The notes: generated by a model not told the origin, from the sequence alone. Positions 1-12,375 are shown, counted from the first letter of the stretch. The stretch is DNA of 64,000 nucleotides from Alentia gelatinosa (GCA_950022655.1 OX465583.1:16081298-16145297); one strand, 5' to 3'. Made by a program: numbers and translations.

Positions 1-106
1 GTGATGTGTAGAATAGGCCTTGGGGTGCGGATAGAGAAGTGTATGAGTAGAATTGAGATTTGGCACTGCCAGTGTTGACACATTCCGATATACCTATGGC
101 CGAACA

Positions 107-303
107 TACCAAGGCTGACGTTTTCATACCTCGGCTGATGTTTTCATACCTTGGCTGACCACGTGACGCGATTTCGTCCAATCACATCGAAGCTACTCAA
201 TATGTTATATTTCAGATATCCGTACCAATGCTGACGTTTTCATACCGAGGCTGAGAGTTAAGTTTCAAACCAAAGTTGACCACGTGATACATTCTCAGCC
301 AAT
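107..303. promoter_or_regulatory. Duplicated CACGTGA/CCAAT module
   Basis: GCTGACGTTTTCATACC occurs three times (about 113-130, 134-150, 229-246). Two CACGTGA E-boxes (160-166, 281-287) are each followed by CCAAT at the same distance (178-182, 299-303), so the two modules are 121 bp apart. The arrangement is seen directly; enhancer or promoter function is inferred. Confidence 0.4.
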
Positions 304-330
304 CAGGCAGCCTGTTGCGGCAATCACCAG

Positions 331-560
331 AAATGTTATTATCCTATAATCCGACATAAGGTTCCGGAGTTCTCACCTCGAAATTAAAGAATTCTCCCAA
401 CCAAAATCAGTTTCCCTATATCAAAAGATATTCCTAAACCATTCAGAGGAACAGGTTGGGTATTTAACCTTTCGCAACACCATAATGCCTGGGTGTATTG
501 GGTGCCGTTTGGGACATTGCTATTTCCTCCCGATATTCTCTTTTCCGTAACGGAAGTACA
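331..560. other. Non-coding DNA
   Basis: AT-rich; no gene, repeat or hairpin worth naming seen between the duplicated E-box module and the CCCTTTTGTCAC repeat. Confidence 0.5.
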
Positions 561-790
561 CTCATATGGACGAAATCCCTACAAAAGCTCTTTTTTCACA
601 AAAGTATTTTCTGCACTTTTGTTTCAGAGGAGTTTTCCCAAAACCCTTTGGTGATGAAAGGGATTTCCTTAGAACCCTTTTGTCACGAAAACGTTTTCTC
701 AAGCCCCTTTTGCACATATGGGTTTCCCTAAAAACCTTTCGTCAGGAAAGGGTTTTGGGATAGGCCCTTTTGTCACAAACGAGGTTGGAA
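560..790. repeat. Degenerate repeat (CCCTTTTGTCACNAAA)
   Basis: Five or six diverged copies of AAACCCTTTTGTCAYGAAA on both sides of CTTTTGCAC/CTTTCGTCAGG words. The two short frames here are not supported as genes. Confidence 0.55.
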
Positions 791-1754
791 AAGGGAAAAC
801 AGCGAATATATGTTGATCTAAAATCTAAATAATTGCATTGTCCTCGGCATCGGGATATCATATTTCACAAATATACTGGGTATTTTTGAAGTATAACTAC
901 GGTAAACATATGAGACACACCAACTCACACTTGTAAGGTGGCATAGGTCCATTTAAAATCTTCTAATAATGCATAGAGTTCTTCTATAGAACAACTTACC
1001 CTGGTTGTATATCATCCAATACAGTTGTGTATTTACACTGAGCGGTGTGTATGTACACTGAGTTTCACAAAATTTCAAATGATTTTTTTTACATTTTTTT
1101 TATATCGCTTTATTCATCCTGAAAGTATACAAGGCAAGTTTTGCCTGTTTTCTGACACTCCCAGTATGAAGTACTATTGGCCATTCTAGTCCTATTAGCA
1201 TAAACTCTAACTAGCTAGCATACAAATAACAAGGAATATGACATTATATCTACTACGTTACATTCATGACCAATATATACAATGCATGTAAGTAAATGTT
1301 ACAATTATACATCAAGATCCAATAAATTTGATGGACATACTTACCAAACAAATGACCTAACAATGTAGGTATAATCACATACACATTACCTTTAATAATC
1401 GATAGGTTTTTCGGTAATAAGGTACCGGTTTACACGGGGATATCGATACAACAATTTTAATGAAATAAAGTATTTGTGGGTTTAGTAATTTTGACGGCTG
1501 TTAGCAAGTATGGTTTTTTCTTTGTATTTGAAAGATTGGTAGGATGGTATGGACCTGTATTCAACGGGTAGTTTATTCCACAGCTGCGCACATTTAAAAT
1601 GCATACTTCTTTCGAAGCAACCGAGTTTAGGTAGAGGTGTGTTTAAGATTGGCGCATTGTGAAGCCTAGTTCTGCGATTTGGTTCAAGCAGATTTGGTTC
1701 AATGATTGCTTATATGGTATGATTAATTGTCTTTGTTGAATGGTTTCACGAAGC
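791..1754. other. AT-rich DNA, nothing identified
   Basis: Contains T-rich runs near 1081-1110 and a short duplication (GTGTATTTACACTGAGC and GTGTATGTACACTGAG near 1026-1062). No coding signal. Confidence 0.5.
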
Positions 1755-2015
1755 ATATCTGAGTGATATCGCTAGCAAAAGACAATAAATGCCATGTAAA
1801 CAATTATATAAAATTGAGTGATGTTCATATTTTATCCTACTCCATCATATGTTTTTAACTTCATATGTCATCCGTGACATATGAATATTCTATGATATAA
1901 CTGTGGCATAAAGTTTGTTTGTTTGGGTAGTCTAACATCCAATTTCTTCGATTAGAATTTGGCATATAGTCACACAGTGTTGAGTCTATTAAGATTTATA
2001 TCGCGGGTAGGATAA
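1755..2015 (+). mobile_element. Divergent family A element
   Basis: An end module from TTATCCTACTCC (1832) to CGGGTAGGATAA (2015) has the family A arrangement, with a diverged 75-bp stretch to the left. An inner fold (CATATGTCATCCGTGACATATG, split by a short loop, 1862-1883) is visible. Old copy; the left end is uncertain. Confidence 0.45.
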
Positions 2016-2569
2016 ATGTTGACACAGTAAGAGCAGACTTGAGGGGTCATGTTAGGGGGAAGTTTTTCTCAAAACGGAAATTTCCCCCTCCATTAAGTGC
2101 TGATTTTAACACTTTGTAAAGGGTATAGGTAAAATATACTATTTAACTATTGGGAGATTGTTATTCCCGTGTAAAGGATCACACCGCGTGCATGGACACT
2201 ATGGTTGAAACGGCACATTCCCTTACGCGGGGTTGCACCATATAGATATATTAAAAGTAACATCAACAAGCTGTTGGCACATGTCGTCTAAGAAATGTTC
2301 CTCCAGACAGGTTTGCTTTAATCCATGATTTTTAACTGTTCTTCTTCTAAAGAAATACTAACTCTTAAATGAAGGGTTGAATATAAGCTATATCTCGAGC
2401 TGTAAATATGTTTCAGTTCCAATTAAAGTGTATACCTTTAAGCGATATTTCACTATCTGTCGCTGGTTTAAGACAAACACACACAGTATATATACTTGTA
2501 TATTTACATACACAGACCGTATGTACGTGTATATTTATATACTCACACCAGTAAACATGACGGGCGCCC
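2016..2569. other. AT-rich DNA, nothing identified
   Basis: TATATA/ACATAC-rich stretch at 2455-2545; the 69-codon frame across it is low-complexity and not supported. Confidence 0.5.
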
Positions 2570-2729
2570 TACCGGCCGACGTCTGAAACGTTAATCACGT
2601 GACTGTGGTGCACGGAGGGTTATTTTTGGTGGTGTAAGCGGCCCTGATGAACACCACACGGTCACGATCAGCCCTCGTGTATTTTCATGTGCTGCGGCTG
2701 CCCCGCTCAACACCGGGCCCTGTCAGAGA

Positions 2730-3010
2730 CTATTACGTCATACGTCATGCTCTTTTTTGATGTGGGGCCAGGACAGCTGTAACAAGGCTTTCTATAATGT
2801 AGAGTGGTGAAAAGGTGGCGCGTGGAGAGAGGCTGGCTCTATAATGTAGATCTATGTCGCCGCGCGGATGTATAATGTATCACTCCGCAGCTGGGGCCGA
2901 ATTGAAAGCGTCTTGTGTACAATGGACCAACCGCGCCAATGGAGTCTGAGTGTGCAGCTATGTGGTCACATGATCACAGATCTGTGCGCGACGTCACAAC
3001 CTACGTCACA
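2730..3010. promoter_or_regulatory. Cluster of CRE-like sites
   Basis: TTACGTCA (2733-2740), TACGTCA (2741-2747), GACGTCA (2990-2996) and TACGTCA (3002-3008), with CACGTGAC near 2597, in a CpG-richer stretch (2570-3020). CTATAATGTAGA-like words recur near 2793, 2839 and 2869. No gene start is supported. Confidence 0.35.
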
Positions 3011-3054
3011 CACAGACGCCACGACGCGGGTGTGGTGCAGGACGCAGTACAGGG

Positions 3055-3345
3055 TCAGGTTAGGTGGGGCTGGGTCAGGTCGGGTGGGACAGGGCCAGGT
3101 TTTATTGGACAGAGTCAGGTTGGACAGGGTCAGGTTGGGCGGCGTAGGGTCAGATTGGGTAGGTTTGAGTTAGTTTCAAAACAGGGCCAAGTTGAGTAGG
3201 GCAGGGAAGGCTCAGGTTGAGTTGGATGGGGTGGGTTTGGGTCAGGTTGGGTTTGGTGGGGTAGGGTAAGTTTGGGCGGGTGAGTCCGGGTCAGGTTGAG
3301 TGGGTGGGGTAGGGTCAGGATTGGTGGGGCAGGGTCCGGTTTAGG
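3055..3345. repeat. G-rich minisatellite (GGTCAGGTTGGG)
   Basis: Irregular tandem copies of GGTCAGGTTGG, AGGGTCAGG and GTGGGGTAGG over about 290 bp. Strand-asymmetric G clusters could form G-quadruplexes. The frames reading into it are not genes. Confidence 0.8.
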
Positions 3346-4500
3346 CTGGCTTCAGTCATTGTGCCCCTCCTAAGGCATCGGGATGTATGTGGTCAATAAT
3401 TTCACCGCGTATTTTTGACGTTCCATATACTACGTCTAACTTAGACTATTCGATCAAGATATGAGAATCACCATACAAACCCTTTTTATCAAAAATTTCT
3501 TTATTGATGTCGTAATTTTCAAAGTACACTTCTTTGACGAGGTTCATATGGTTCTGATAAAAATAAAGTGACCGACAGTGTCAGTTATTCAATCAAGCTG
3601 ATTTCCATCACTTGGCCTCCCAATTTGGAGGTTAACATTCAGTTTAAATGCAGTGCACAACTCCGACACCAACATGCAGCAGCATCAAATCGTTCTTAGA
3701 TACTCATTGGCAATATGCCAGTCAGATGCCTGTCTTCAACAACTCACCAGACTTCATTGTACTAAATTCTTGCCATCATTACAATGTAGTACCCTACTGG
3801 GAGTAGTAGCCCGATTAACATTATGAATAGGCTTCGCATGTAGAATGGCTTTTAACTGGCTGTTCATGTACGCATATTACTGATCAATATACAGCAGATG
3901 CTCAATAGAAATTCATAATATGAACAAAAAAAGAAAAGAGAAGATGTAAATACTTTAGAGTTTGGTTAAGGAAAAATATAATAACTCTAAATATGACCAA
4001 TAAACTGCTTAAAAATTAGTAAATATATATATATATATATTACTATATAACTACGTTTATATAAATATAAATTATCAACCAATATCCTTCACAGGTTTAT
4101 TCACTGCGGTACATCATTTGTTGTTTTGCGTCACTCATACTTTCCAGGTTACCCGGTTACCTGATGCGGTAACCGGAGTTTTCTTGGTGACGCTAATTTG
4201 GTTTAAACAACATTCCGCTCTTAACTGCTCACCTGAGCAGTCGATTTTTAATCTTACTTCGATATATAATTAGTTATTTTAATGTTAGGCTTGTATACCT
4301 TGATGTGTAAGACTGGGGTTTGTCCCAATGTATTATTGAATAATAATTTGATATTTTCCGCCATTCACGTCTTCGTCTCAATTATTCTATCACAATGATT
4401 ATCGTATTACTTATTGATTATTGTTGTACTAATATTATATATATATATTTATATTTATATATGTTAGAAATATATTTAGTATATTTGCCTATAAAGGCAT
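3346..4500. other. AT-rich DNA with (TA)n
   Basis: (TA)n at 4023-4041 and a second TATATA stretch at 4434-4464; a GGTTACCCGGTTACC repeat around 4147-4175 has palindromic halves. No gene. Confidence 0.5.
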
Positions 4501-4622
4501 CAAGGCGCCACCTAGCGTCAACGGTTGTATCTATTCTCCTCACCTCACACCTCCACAAGCTTCACTGACACCAGATCCACTCAGAATTTTACAGGGAGAG
4601 GATGTTTCCGTGAGCTGCTAGT

Positions 4623-4955
4623 ATGGTGATGTGGCAAGACTGCGGAATGTCCTCCGATGGACGAAAAAGGCAGAAAGGTCATCCCCAGTGTTCCAAAGAT
4701 TCGAGTGGAATGGACGAGCTTGATAACAGCTTGAGAGAGCTCATTAGGAATCCTGATCAAGACTTTGACCGGGAGCAAGAACCGAACTGGACCAGTGATG
4801 GCTGCCTTGCAGGTGCCTGGGATGGTCTAGATTCTACACATTTTTTTAATATTTTTTTTATGATTTTATTCACATCTTTCAAACGAGAAAGCTCTTCCCG
4901 TGAATACATACGTCGTTTCTCCGTAAACAGTAATACACATATCAAGGGTAGATGA
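4623..4955 (+). other. Unidentified open frame (110 codons), doubtful
   Basis: Starts MVMWQDCGMSSDGRKRQKG, with a polar, acidic and basic composition over its first 75 residues (DELDNSLRELIRNPDQDFDREQEPN) that looks more protein-like than most frames here. The last 35 codons run into T-rich DNA. TTGCAG|GTGCCT near 4812 could be a splice donor. It may be an exon or a decayed transposon ORF; no family is recognised. Confidence 0.2.
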
Positions 4956-5054
4956 AGTGACATTTGATGAATTATGTGATAGGAAAAAAAACAACACAAC
5001 TCCCAGCTGTTACATGTCCACAGCTACCATTTTCACCTATTCTTTAACTCGTCC

Positions 5055-5384
5055 ATGTATCTATCAATTTCTCGTTTAAAATTTTTTTTGTTTCTGCTCG
5101 TTGTAACCCGACTGGCAATTCGTTCCATGCCTGTAAGCCCCTTTACATTGGTGATTTCTTCTCAGACTGAGCGATCTACATATCCGGATGTGCTTTCTTG
5201 TCTCATGATGGACAATGTCCGGGTGCGTTCGGAGGTGGATGGTTTGCGTTCAGAAATCGCTGCCTTGGCCGAGATGAAAACGGTGCTTTTAGGCACCAAG
5301 CAAGATGGCATCGCATTTACGCAGAACACTACCAGTGAAGCAAGCGATTCGGTCCTGGGGAGTTGGGTCAATTGTCTAGCCTGA
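5055..5384 (+). other. Unidentified open frame (109 codons) with a short coiled-coil-like segment
   Basis: The C-terminal half (MMDNVRVRSEVDGLRSEIAA, continuing with LAEMKTVLL) has hydrophobic residues at heptad-like spacing. The frame ends 150 bp before the SINE at 5531. This could be the remnant of a retrotransposon ORF1 or an exon; there is no reverse transcriptase nearby. Support is weak. Confidence 0.2.
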
Positions 5385-5530
5385 TAACTACAGAAAATTT
5401 TCAAGAAGCGACTTCCAAGAAATGTTGCACGAGGTGACTGGAGCGACAGCTGCAAAAGGTCTCCATGGTGGTCTTGGTGTTTCTCCTTCACTGCCTGGTG
5501 TTTTTCCCAAGATGGTTGCCATGAATCTCG

Positions 5531-5771
5531 GTGGCCAAGTGGTAGGGGTGTTCGCCTCGAGCATGGGAGGTCGTGGGTTCAAACCCCGGTCGGGTCATAC
5601 CAAAGACTTACACAAAAATGGTACCCACCGCCCATTCGGTTAAACATCCGCCATTAGAATGAGGGGTCGGGGCAAGGGCCCGAGTGGAAGAACGGCCGTA
5701 GCCGAATTCGGTGATTGTGAACATACAATATTCCCAAATAAAAATTGCCAAAAAAAAAAGAAAAAAAAAAG
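5531..5771 (+). mobile_element. tRNA-derived SINE
   Basis: The 5' part carries pol III promoter boxes: an A-box-like stretch (GTGGCCAAGTGGTAGGGG) at 5531-5548 and a B box (GGGTTCAAACCCC) at 5574-5586, spaced as in a tRNA. It is followed by a body of about 150 bp that is not tRNA and by an A-rich tail (A9-G-A10) at 5751-5770. The tRNA part is not a functional tRNA gene because the acceptor stem does not pair. I recognise the GGGTCATACCAAAGACTT body start from SINEs in mollusc genomes, which is recollection, not a search. Confidence 0.75.
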
Positions 5772-6566
5772 GGTTACACCGGGGCAATGACCCAATCAGC
5801 ACAAGCGTCGCCAAGTATGCCGGTGTATAGTACGAGCACTCCTGCTTGGACAGGGAATACCAGTAGAACAAGTCCACACATGTTCCAGGAAAACATGAGC
5901 GCAAATATAAGTGTATAACTTACAGTCTTGACTGTCACTTATCTTGCAATATATCCAAGCCCACCATTGACTACGTGATTTCTGCAAGGCTGTGAATGCT
6001 CTGGTCGATGGTCTCTCAATGTCTTGATGTCTCTGAATATGCGGATCATGTGGCTTTCTTGACAGACCGTAGAGCATATCGACTTGCTCAAGCCGTGGTC
6101 GACTACGACCACGGCTTGCCGAGAGAAAGTGGACCTGCGATCTTTTCGACGTTTTAGCTCTGCATGCATCATCATAACAATGCAGTGCTAGATATGTGTT
6201 TTGGTCTCGGCATTTTCAGCAACATAAAACATGTGACATAACATTGAACCAGTATCCTCTCCTTCTCCATACATTTCTATACAACAAGACACATAGATGT
6301 ATACACAAGTAACTCAAAGCTAGGCATTTTACCCCGGTCCCCTTTGTCCATAAATCGCTTCAGATTCAACTTACAAAGTCACTCTTTTTCCTGCCAACAC
6401 GACGCCTTTTTGGAGGATATTTCCAATGTTTGAGCCGACTTGGAGATTTAGAAGCCTTGGGCTTTTTCTTTGAACGATGTCGATGAAATACCATCAGTAT
6501 CTGACGAGCTATCAGACATGCTTGACATACTCGAGGATGAATCTGACAGGTCTGAAGAATCCTCAT
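5772..6566. other. Non-coding DNA
   Basis: Apart from the hairpin at 6089-6118 and TATATA/ACACAT words, nothing is identified. The minus-strand frames here are short and lack codon or motif support. Confidence 0.45.
6089..6118. other. Perfect 13-bp hairpin with 4-nt loop
   Basis: CAAGCCGTGGTCG (6089-6101) pairs with CGACCACGGCTTG (6106-6118), loop ACTA. Confidence 0.65.
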
Positions 6567-7105
6567 GGGGCCATCCATAAAGTATGTACGCAGATTTTCC
6601 TGAAAAATTGACCCCCCACCCCCCCTGTTGCACAGCATACGCTTCTCATGGACCCCCCTTATTGCGTATGTACCTTTTCTGGAATCCCCCCCCCCCCCCC
6701 CGCCACCTTTCCAACACCTGAAGCAAGATGAATAAGTAGACATAATGTACTGAGACAGGTGTACTTCACACCTTTACTTTAGTCTCTGACAAGTTTCCCC
6801 AGTACTTAAATCTAGCAGCAGGGTGTACATTTTGGGTTTTCCCAAAAACTCTAGGTATCTTGAAAAATGACAGATTGGATTCTCATGGAATGGGTACATC
6901 TGCCTCACCAAAATGCCCCGATGAATTTCAACAAACACACACATAAACACACTTATACAAGGCGTTTTCATTGAAATTGCGTGTGCATGCGTATGGAAAA
7001 TCTAGCCTTCAACCCCACTCCCCCCCCCCCTTGTACGCTTTTGTACGCAATTGGTCTAACCCCCCCGACCCCCCTTGCTGCGTACATACTTTATGGATGG
7101 CTCCC
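6567..7105. mobile_element. Inverted-repeat element with poly-C subterminal tracts
   Basis: The left end GGGGCCATCCATAAAGTATG (continuing TACGCA to 6592) is repeated inverted at 7079-7105. Both ends are followed inward by C-rich tracts (6602-6623, 6686-6701, 7019-7030, 7062-7074) and repeated TTGTACGC/GCGTATGTAC. The middle (about 6720-7000) holds unrelated DNA, including the family D fragment. ATCCATAAAG...ACGC with poly-C is a layout I have seen in many invertebrate repeats. Confidence 0.6.
6751..6931. repeat. Repeat family D fragment
   Basis: Shares TGAGACAGGTGTACTTCACACC, TCTCAGACAA-like, TTTTCCCA, GAAAAATGAC, TTGGATTC and CTCACCAAAATGCCCC blocks in order with 15597-15920. It sits inside the inverted-repeat element at 6567-7105. 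Confidence 0.5.
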
Positions 7106-8504
7106 ATCCGATACTGATTGCATCGGGGTTTTTCCTCGCTAACTGCTCGATCGCGGTCATAATTTGCTCTGTAGGTGCCCCCCTGCTCGGTCCACAGTCG
7201 ATCAGCTGATCCCTTGTTTACCCTCGTCACGCCTGGTCCGCAGTCACGCCTCTGTAATTCTTTGGTCGCACTCCACTGCCCTTCATAGTGAGGCCACCAA
7301 ACCTTTAAACCAACATCTTTAGAGAAGATTCAATTCTTTCCAACCTGGACCCGACTAGAGAGAATTTGGACCTGCACTGTCTGCTTACCTCTTTGGCGTT
7401 ACACTTGCCTTCTTCATCTCTCCAGAGATCTGTTACATAAAATGACTCTTACCTGTCTGGGTCTTGACCATCCGCCATTGCCTTTCTAAATTTTCCCTAC
7501 AAAATTCTCGTCCTGGACACTTTTTACTGGTGGGTTTGAAGTCCGGTTTATTACATTTATTGTAAAAATGCTGTCTAATTAAAGACATACCCAAAGGGAC
7601 GATGACCGATGAAAAATCAAACATTGAGAGTCAAAGAGATATATAGATCGGCCTTGGTCGAGGTGTGACCAATAGTATCGGCGACTGGTGGTGATCAATT
7701 AAATGTCTGGTCCAGTTTACTGAGAGCGATCGGGGCGCCCCCAATTTGGTTTCTTCGAATGTACAGTCTTAATTACATTAAGTCCCCCATAAAAAATAAA
7801 CATATTGCCGACCGATGGCCAAAGTGCAACTCAACATCAATGGTAATGGTCAAGACTTCATTATTCTGCCGATGACTTCCTTTTCCCAACAATTCTTTGA
7901 ATAATATACTGACAACTGTTCCTTAATCATCTCCAATTTTCCCGATGATCATAAGAATAAAATAGAAATTTCGACTATGCTTGGCCACTCCTGCAATTTC
8001 ATTACAATAGGATCACCCAGTATTCCAAAATTTCGCTGAAGGCAAACGAGAATTTGACCCGATGAGTATGATTAAGCAACATTTATATCATGTATTACCT
8101 CCAGGTAGCTCACAATGCCTCTTAGGATAGCCTAACAATTGGCAATGGTGCCTACTTTCGATTGACTTCTCGACATTTCCTAGAGAAAACCCCAAAAAGC
8201 TCACGCCTAAGTCTTCCACTCTTTTTCAATGTCAAACCCCACATTTACCAATCTTTCCAACAACATCTGAAATAACTAATGACACCAGAAAACATCCGAT
8301 GATGCCCGACGACGCGCGACGATTCCCGATGAAGCCATATACTTTCTGATGAAGACACGATTACTGCCGACGCCTAGCGGCCCATGAAGGTGATTCGGCT
8401 AAGTTGCAATTATCATGCAAATGTGGCACTTTGATTAATTAGTAAGCAGACACAGGCCAATATTCATAGCCCTGGATTAAAATGTAATAATAGCGACGGG
8501 CCAA
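7106..8504. other. Non-coding DNA
   Basis: A GACGA/CCGATGA-rich patch lies at 8285-8385 (CCGATGATGCCCGACGACGC and similar). No other structure seen. Confidence 0.45.
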
Positions 8505-8960
8505 GCGGCGAGCCACGTGGCGGGCAGAGCAGACAGAGCAGTCAGATTAGACAGGGAGGGATGAGCATGGTGGGCAGAGCAAGCAGGCAGGAATTGTGGG
8601 CAGATTGGGTAAGGCAGGTATTTTGTGCAGATTAGCCAAATCAGGTATTTTGTGCAGATTAGCCAAGTCAGGTATTCTAGACATATTTTAAATGTTAGGC
8701 AAGTCAGATACTGTGGACATATCGGCCAGGCAAGGCAAATCAGGTATTTTGGGCATGGTGGGCATATTAGACAAGTCAAGCTGGGCATTGCTTGAAGGTT
8801 AAGCGAAACAGGCTGGTAATGGGGGCAGATTAGACAGATTAGGCAAGATAAGTAGGCCATAATGGGCATAGTAGGCAATTCAGTCTGAGTATGGGGGCAG
8901 ATTAGGCACGTCAAGTTTGCATGGGGGCAGACTAGGCAAGTCAGGCAGGATACGGGGGCA
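8505..8960. repeat. Degenerate G-rich minisatellite (GGGCAGATTAGGCAAGTCAGG)
   Basis: Units of about 20-30 bp combine GGGCAGATTAG, GCAAGTCAGG and TATTTTG. About 18 copies with variable spacing. The 145-codon minus-strand frame through it, Cys/Leu/Ile/Pro-rich, comes from the repeat. Confidence 0.75.
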
Positions 8961-9324
8961 TAGCGGGCAGAGCTAGTTACAGTGTTAAGAAGGCAGGAAA
9001 GGGAAGCTGTAAGTCGGGGAGAGTCGCAGAGCCAGACATCAAGCTTTGGATGAGGTCGGGGTGGGGGATTAGAAAGGTAATGATGCTGTAGATCCGTCTA
9101 GAGCTAGATCCTCACGTCCAAATTCCCACGGTGCCAATAACGCCGAGGAGGCCCCAAGCCCCTCCCCCCCCCCTTCCCTGCTCCCACCACACCTCGCCAC
9201 TAAGACACACCCCAGAGCCCCAGAAAACAGCCCGCGCCTCTACGCCCCATTCATATTTCATTGGCTTCCTCTTGTTCTGACGATCCAGAGGCAATCCCAC
9301 CGGGTGACCGTCTACCGTCTGCAG

Positions 9325-10265
9325 CTCTGAAAGCTGTACTGTGAGCTGCCCTGTGAGCTGTACCGTGAGCTGCATTGTGAGCTGTACCGTGAGCTGCACT
9401 GTGAGCTGTACCGTGAGCTGCATTGTGAGCTGTACTGTGAGCTGCACTGTGAGCTGTACCGTGAGCTGCACTGTGAGCTGTACCGTGAGCTGCACTGTGA
9501 GCTGTACCGTGAGCTGCACTGTGAGCTGTACTGTGAGCTGTACTGTAGGCTGTACTGTGATATGTACTGTGAGCTGCCCAGTGAGCTGTACTGTGAGCTG
9601 TACTGTGAGCTGGACTGTGAACTAAACACTACAGCTAGCTCCACTGTGAGCTGTACTGTGAGCTGTCCTGTGAGCTCTCCTGTGAGTTGTTCTGTGAGCT
9701 GCACTGTAAGCTGCATTGTGATCTGCTCAGTGGGTTGTATTGTGAGCTGTGCTGTCAGCTGCACGGTGAGCTGTACTGTGAACTCTACTGCGAGCTGTGC
9801 ATTGAGCTATATTGTGGGCTGTACAGTGATACGTACTGTGAGGTGCCCTATGAGCTGTATTTTGAACTGAAATGTAAGCTGTAGTGTGAGCTAGTCTGTG
9901 AAATATAAGTGAGGCGCACCGTAAAAGGCTCTGCGAGCTGTCCTATGCCTGGTAAGAACTGCTCTATGACCTATCCTATGCTTGCTGAAAGCTGGTCTAT
10001 GTTTAGTCTGACTTTACTTGTTCTGTGAGCTGTCCGATGTTGGTAAGACCTGTTTTGTGAACTGTCCTCTGCTTAGTCAGAGATGTTCTATGAGCTGTCC
10101 TATTCTTGGTCAGAACTGCTCTGTGAGCTGTTCTGTGAGTTGTACTTTGAACTGTACTGTGAGCTGCACTGTGAGCCGTTCTATGAGCTGTGCTATGTCT
10201 TTTCAGAGGTGTTCTATGCTTGGTTAGAGTTGTTCTAAGGATTGTTCTATGCTCTATGTGCTGTT
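9325..10265. repeat. 12-bp minisatellite (GAGCTGYACYGT)
   Basis: About 25 near-perfect copies lie between 9336 and 9620, then copies decay with insertions to about 10265. The unit length keeps several frames open on both strands, which are artefacts. A poly-C stretch precedes it at 9162-9174. Confidence 0.92.
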
Positions 10266-10379
10266 CTATGCACACCTCTCTGCGCTTCTAAGAGCCGCTC
10301 ATGGCACCGGTCGCAGCCCACCTGGTTATTTCATTCAATCCATTAGGGCTTAAGTGATTCACTCTCACAAGAAATGATG

Positions 10380-10560
10380 CCCGTGAAACCTGTCACGGCG
10401 AGAGGGCGCTCCAGTCGCCGCTAGAATGCCAATTGCCTCAGCGTGACGTCATCATACGGGAACGAGGCTGAGCGTGGCCTGGCGCCGGGAACGTCCAGTA
10501 GGGGGATATCTACACGCTTTATATAGCCTGCAGGGTGGATTCCGTGTGATGTGAATTATA
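10380..10560 (+). promoter_or_regulatory. Promoter-like patch: CRE and TATA box
   Basis: A GC- and CpG-richer island holds a perfect CRE (TGACGTCA, 10444-10451) and a TATA-like TTATATAG at 10519-10526, 75 bp downstream. The surrounding DNA is AT-rich. No convincing open frame follows, so this may serve a non-coding RNA, an unseen exon or nothing. Confidence 0.35.
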
Positions 10561-12149
10561 GGACACTTATTACAGGATCATCTCCGCTTTTTATATCTAT
10601 TCTCTGATGATAGTCTTCACTCTCTTGGTTGTACATCTTTCCGCGTGTTTTTTCTCTCTCCTTTTTGCCCCATTTTCTATTTATGAATTGTTCATTTACC
10701 CTACTTTACATTTTATGGTTTGTTTTACATTGCTTTTGGTTATTGACCCCTTTATGCGCACAACAATTCTCTCACATTACTAAACATTTGTTGTCTTTCA
10801 TTGAATCTTTATTTGTTGTCCCAACAGAATAAGTTATATTAAAGTTACCTTCGTTTAGGTCTTACTGGTTGGGAGCAAGTAGACTTTATATGCATGCAAC
10901 TCATCTTACAACTATGTGATGTCTAATAAGTGTTCAATTTGTTTCCCTTGTGATGCGATCCATGCTTTATAATATCTTTTGGGGTTAATTTTGATATTTA
11001 TCTTTTTTTACCATAAGGGTAGGTACAGATATGCGGACAATGGCCGAAATACCTCGTCAGATAGGGCCGTATGTAAAAATACGTCCTTTCTCCAACGATG
11101 ACCAAACCGGTTCTGGGTGAAAGAATTCCAAATTTAGGAGGCGAAGACCTAAGGGTTACTTAACGAAGCCTTGACTGAGTTATGCAATTTCAGGAGATCC
11201 TCATTAAGTTGTTTTTTTTAATTTGTTTCCCTATGCTATGGTATTATATACCTTCATGTAGTGATAAAAAGGGTGATTTATTTGACTATGATCAACAGGG
11301 GAAGCCATGTCCAGCCTTATCGAGTAACTCCAACCTGTATGTTTTCTTTACGCTTGTCACGATCTATGCTATGAACTGATCGGTTTAGATTTCATCAGTA
11401 AGTCACCCTCAATAACGAAACAAGCACCTTTGATAACGAAAGAAACACTCATGATACTGAAACAAGCATCTTCAGTGCCAGGGTGTATGTGCCTCTAGCA
11501 GTGTGGAATGTAATTAAGGAGTGTTCGTCCATATATAATACCGGATACAGACACTAATAGAAACTGAAATAGAAACTGGACAAAAGAGAAACTACACACT
11601 AGGTAATAACGAAACTGATTCATGTAATCATTGAGTATATTGGTGTTGCCTGTACACCACACTGACCGCCATCCTCGTCGTCTTATAAACTAGCCGGCAG
11701 CCCGTATCGAAAGTAGACCCGGACCTGGCGTATGTATACACTGTAGCGTAATCCTCTCCACGCCTGCATAATCCGCCGCGTATCAGAGAGTTCAAACACA
11801 CGCTGCGGGTATGTGTATGTGAGTTCGGGGGTGGGGGGTGGGGGAGAGGGCCCCTGAGACCGGTCCGAGACATGCCAGCATGCACACACACTCCTCACAC
11901 CAAGTCAACCTCACATCTCTTAGATTCCCCGTATATGTCACAAACATTCGTGGATATATCATATTTTCAGTATAGATATATGATAGACTTAGAGGGCAAT
12001 AATTGCACAGTAAAGAAATTGAAATACAGACATATGTGGGTGCTATCGCGGGCATATGTATCACTCCTTTGACATCTGATGAATATATCTTCTTTTTAAA
12101 AAGATATGATATTTTCCAAGTATGTACATGTACATGAATATACTGACCG
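10561..12149. other. Non-coding DNA
   Basis: GATAACGAAA-CAAGCACC words recur at 11412-11475. A G-rich patch is at 11826-11850. Frames at 10629 and 11182 are hydrophobic only because the strand is T-rich. Confidence 0.45.
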
Positions 12150-12375
12150 AGTGAAGGTGTACCTGTGTTGCGTGTGATGAGTGACTGTGGATGGTTTTGT
12201 TTTGACTGTTTTATGTGTGACGACTGAGTGGGGATGGTTTTAATGTGACTATGCAATGTGTGATGACTGGGTAGGGATGGTTTCAATGTGACTGTCTTAC
12301 ATGTGATGACTGAATGAGGATAGTTTTAATGTAACTGTATTGTGTGTGTGGTGAGGTTGGTTGTATCGTGACTGT
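12150..12375. repeat. 43-bp tandem array
   Basis: GGATGGTTT recurs at 12189, 12232, 12275 and (as GGATAGTTT) 12318, a 43-bp period, with GTGATGACTGRRT between. About five copies. Confidence 0.8.

Noticed and set aside
5523..5600. A genuine tRNA gene
   Set aside because: A and B boxes are present, but the acceptor and anticodon stems do not fold and a SINE body and A-rich tail follow.
9112..9870. Long frames on both strands with TVQL or SCTV repeats
   Set aside because: The 12-bp tandem repeat keeps many frames open at once; this is not a protein gene.
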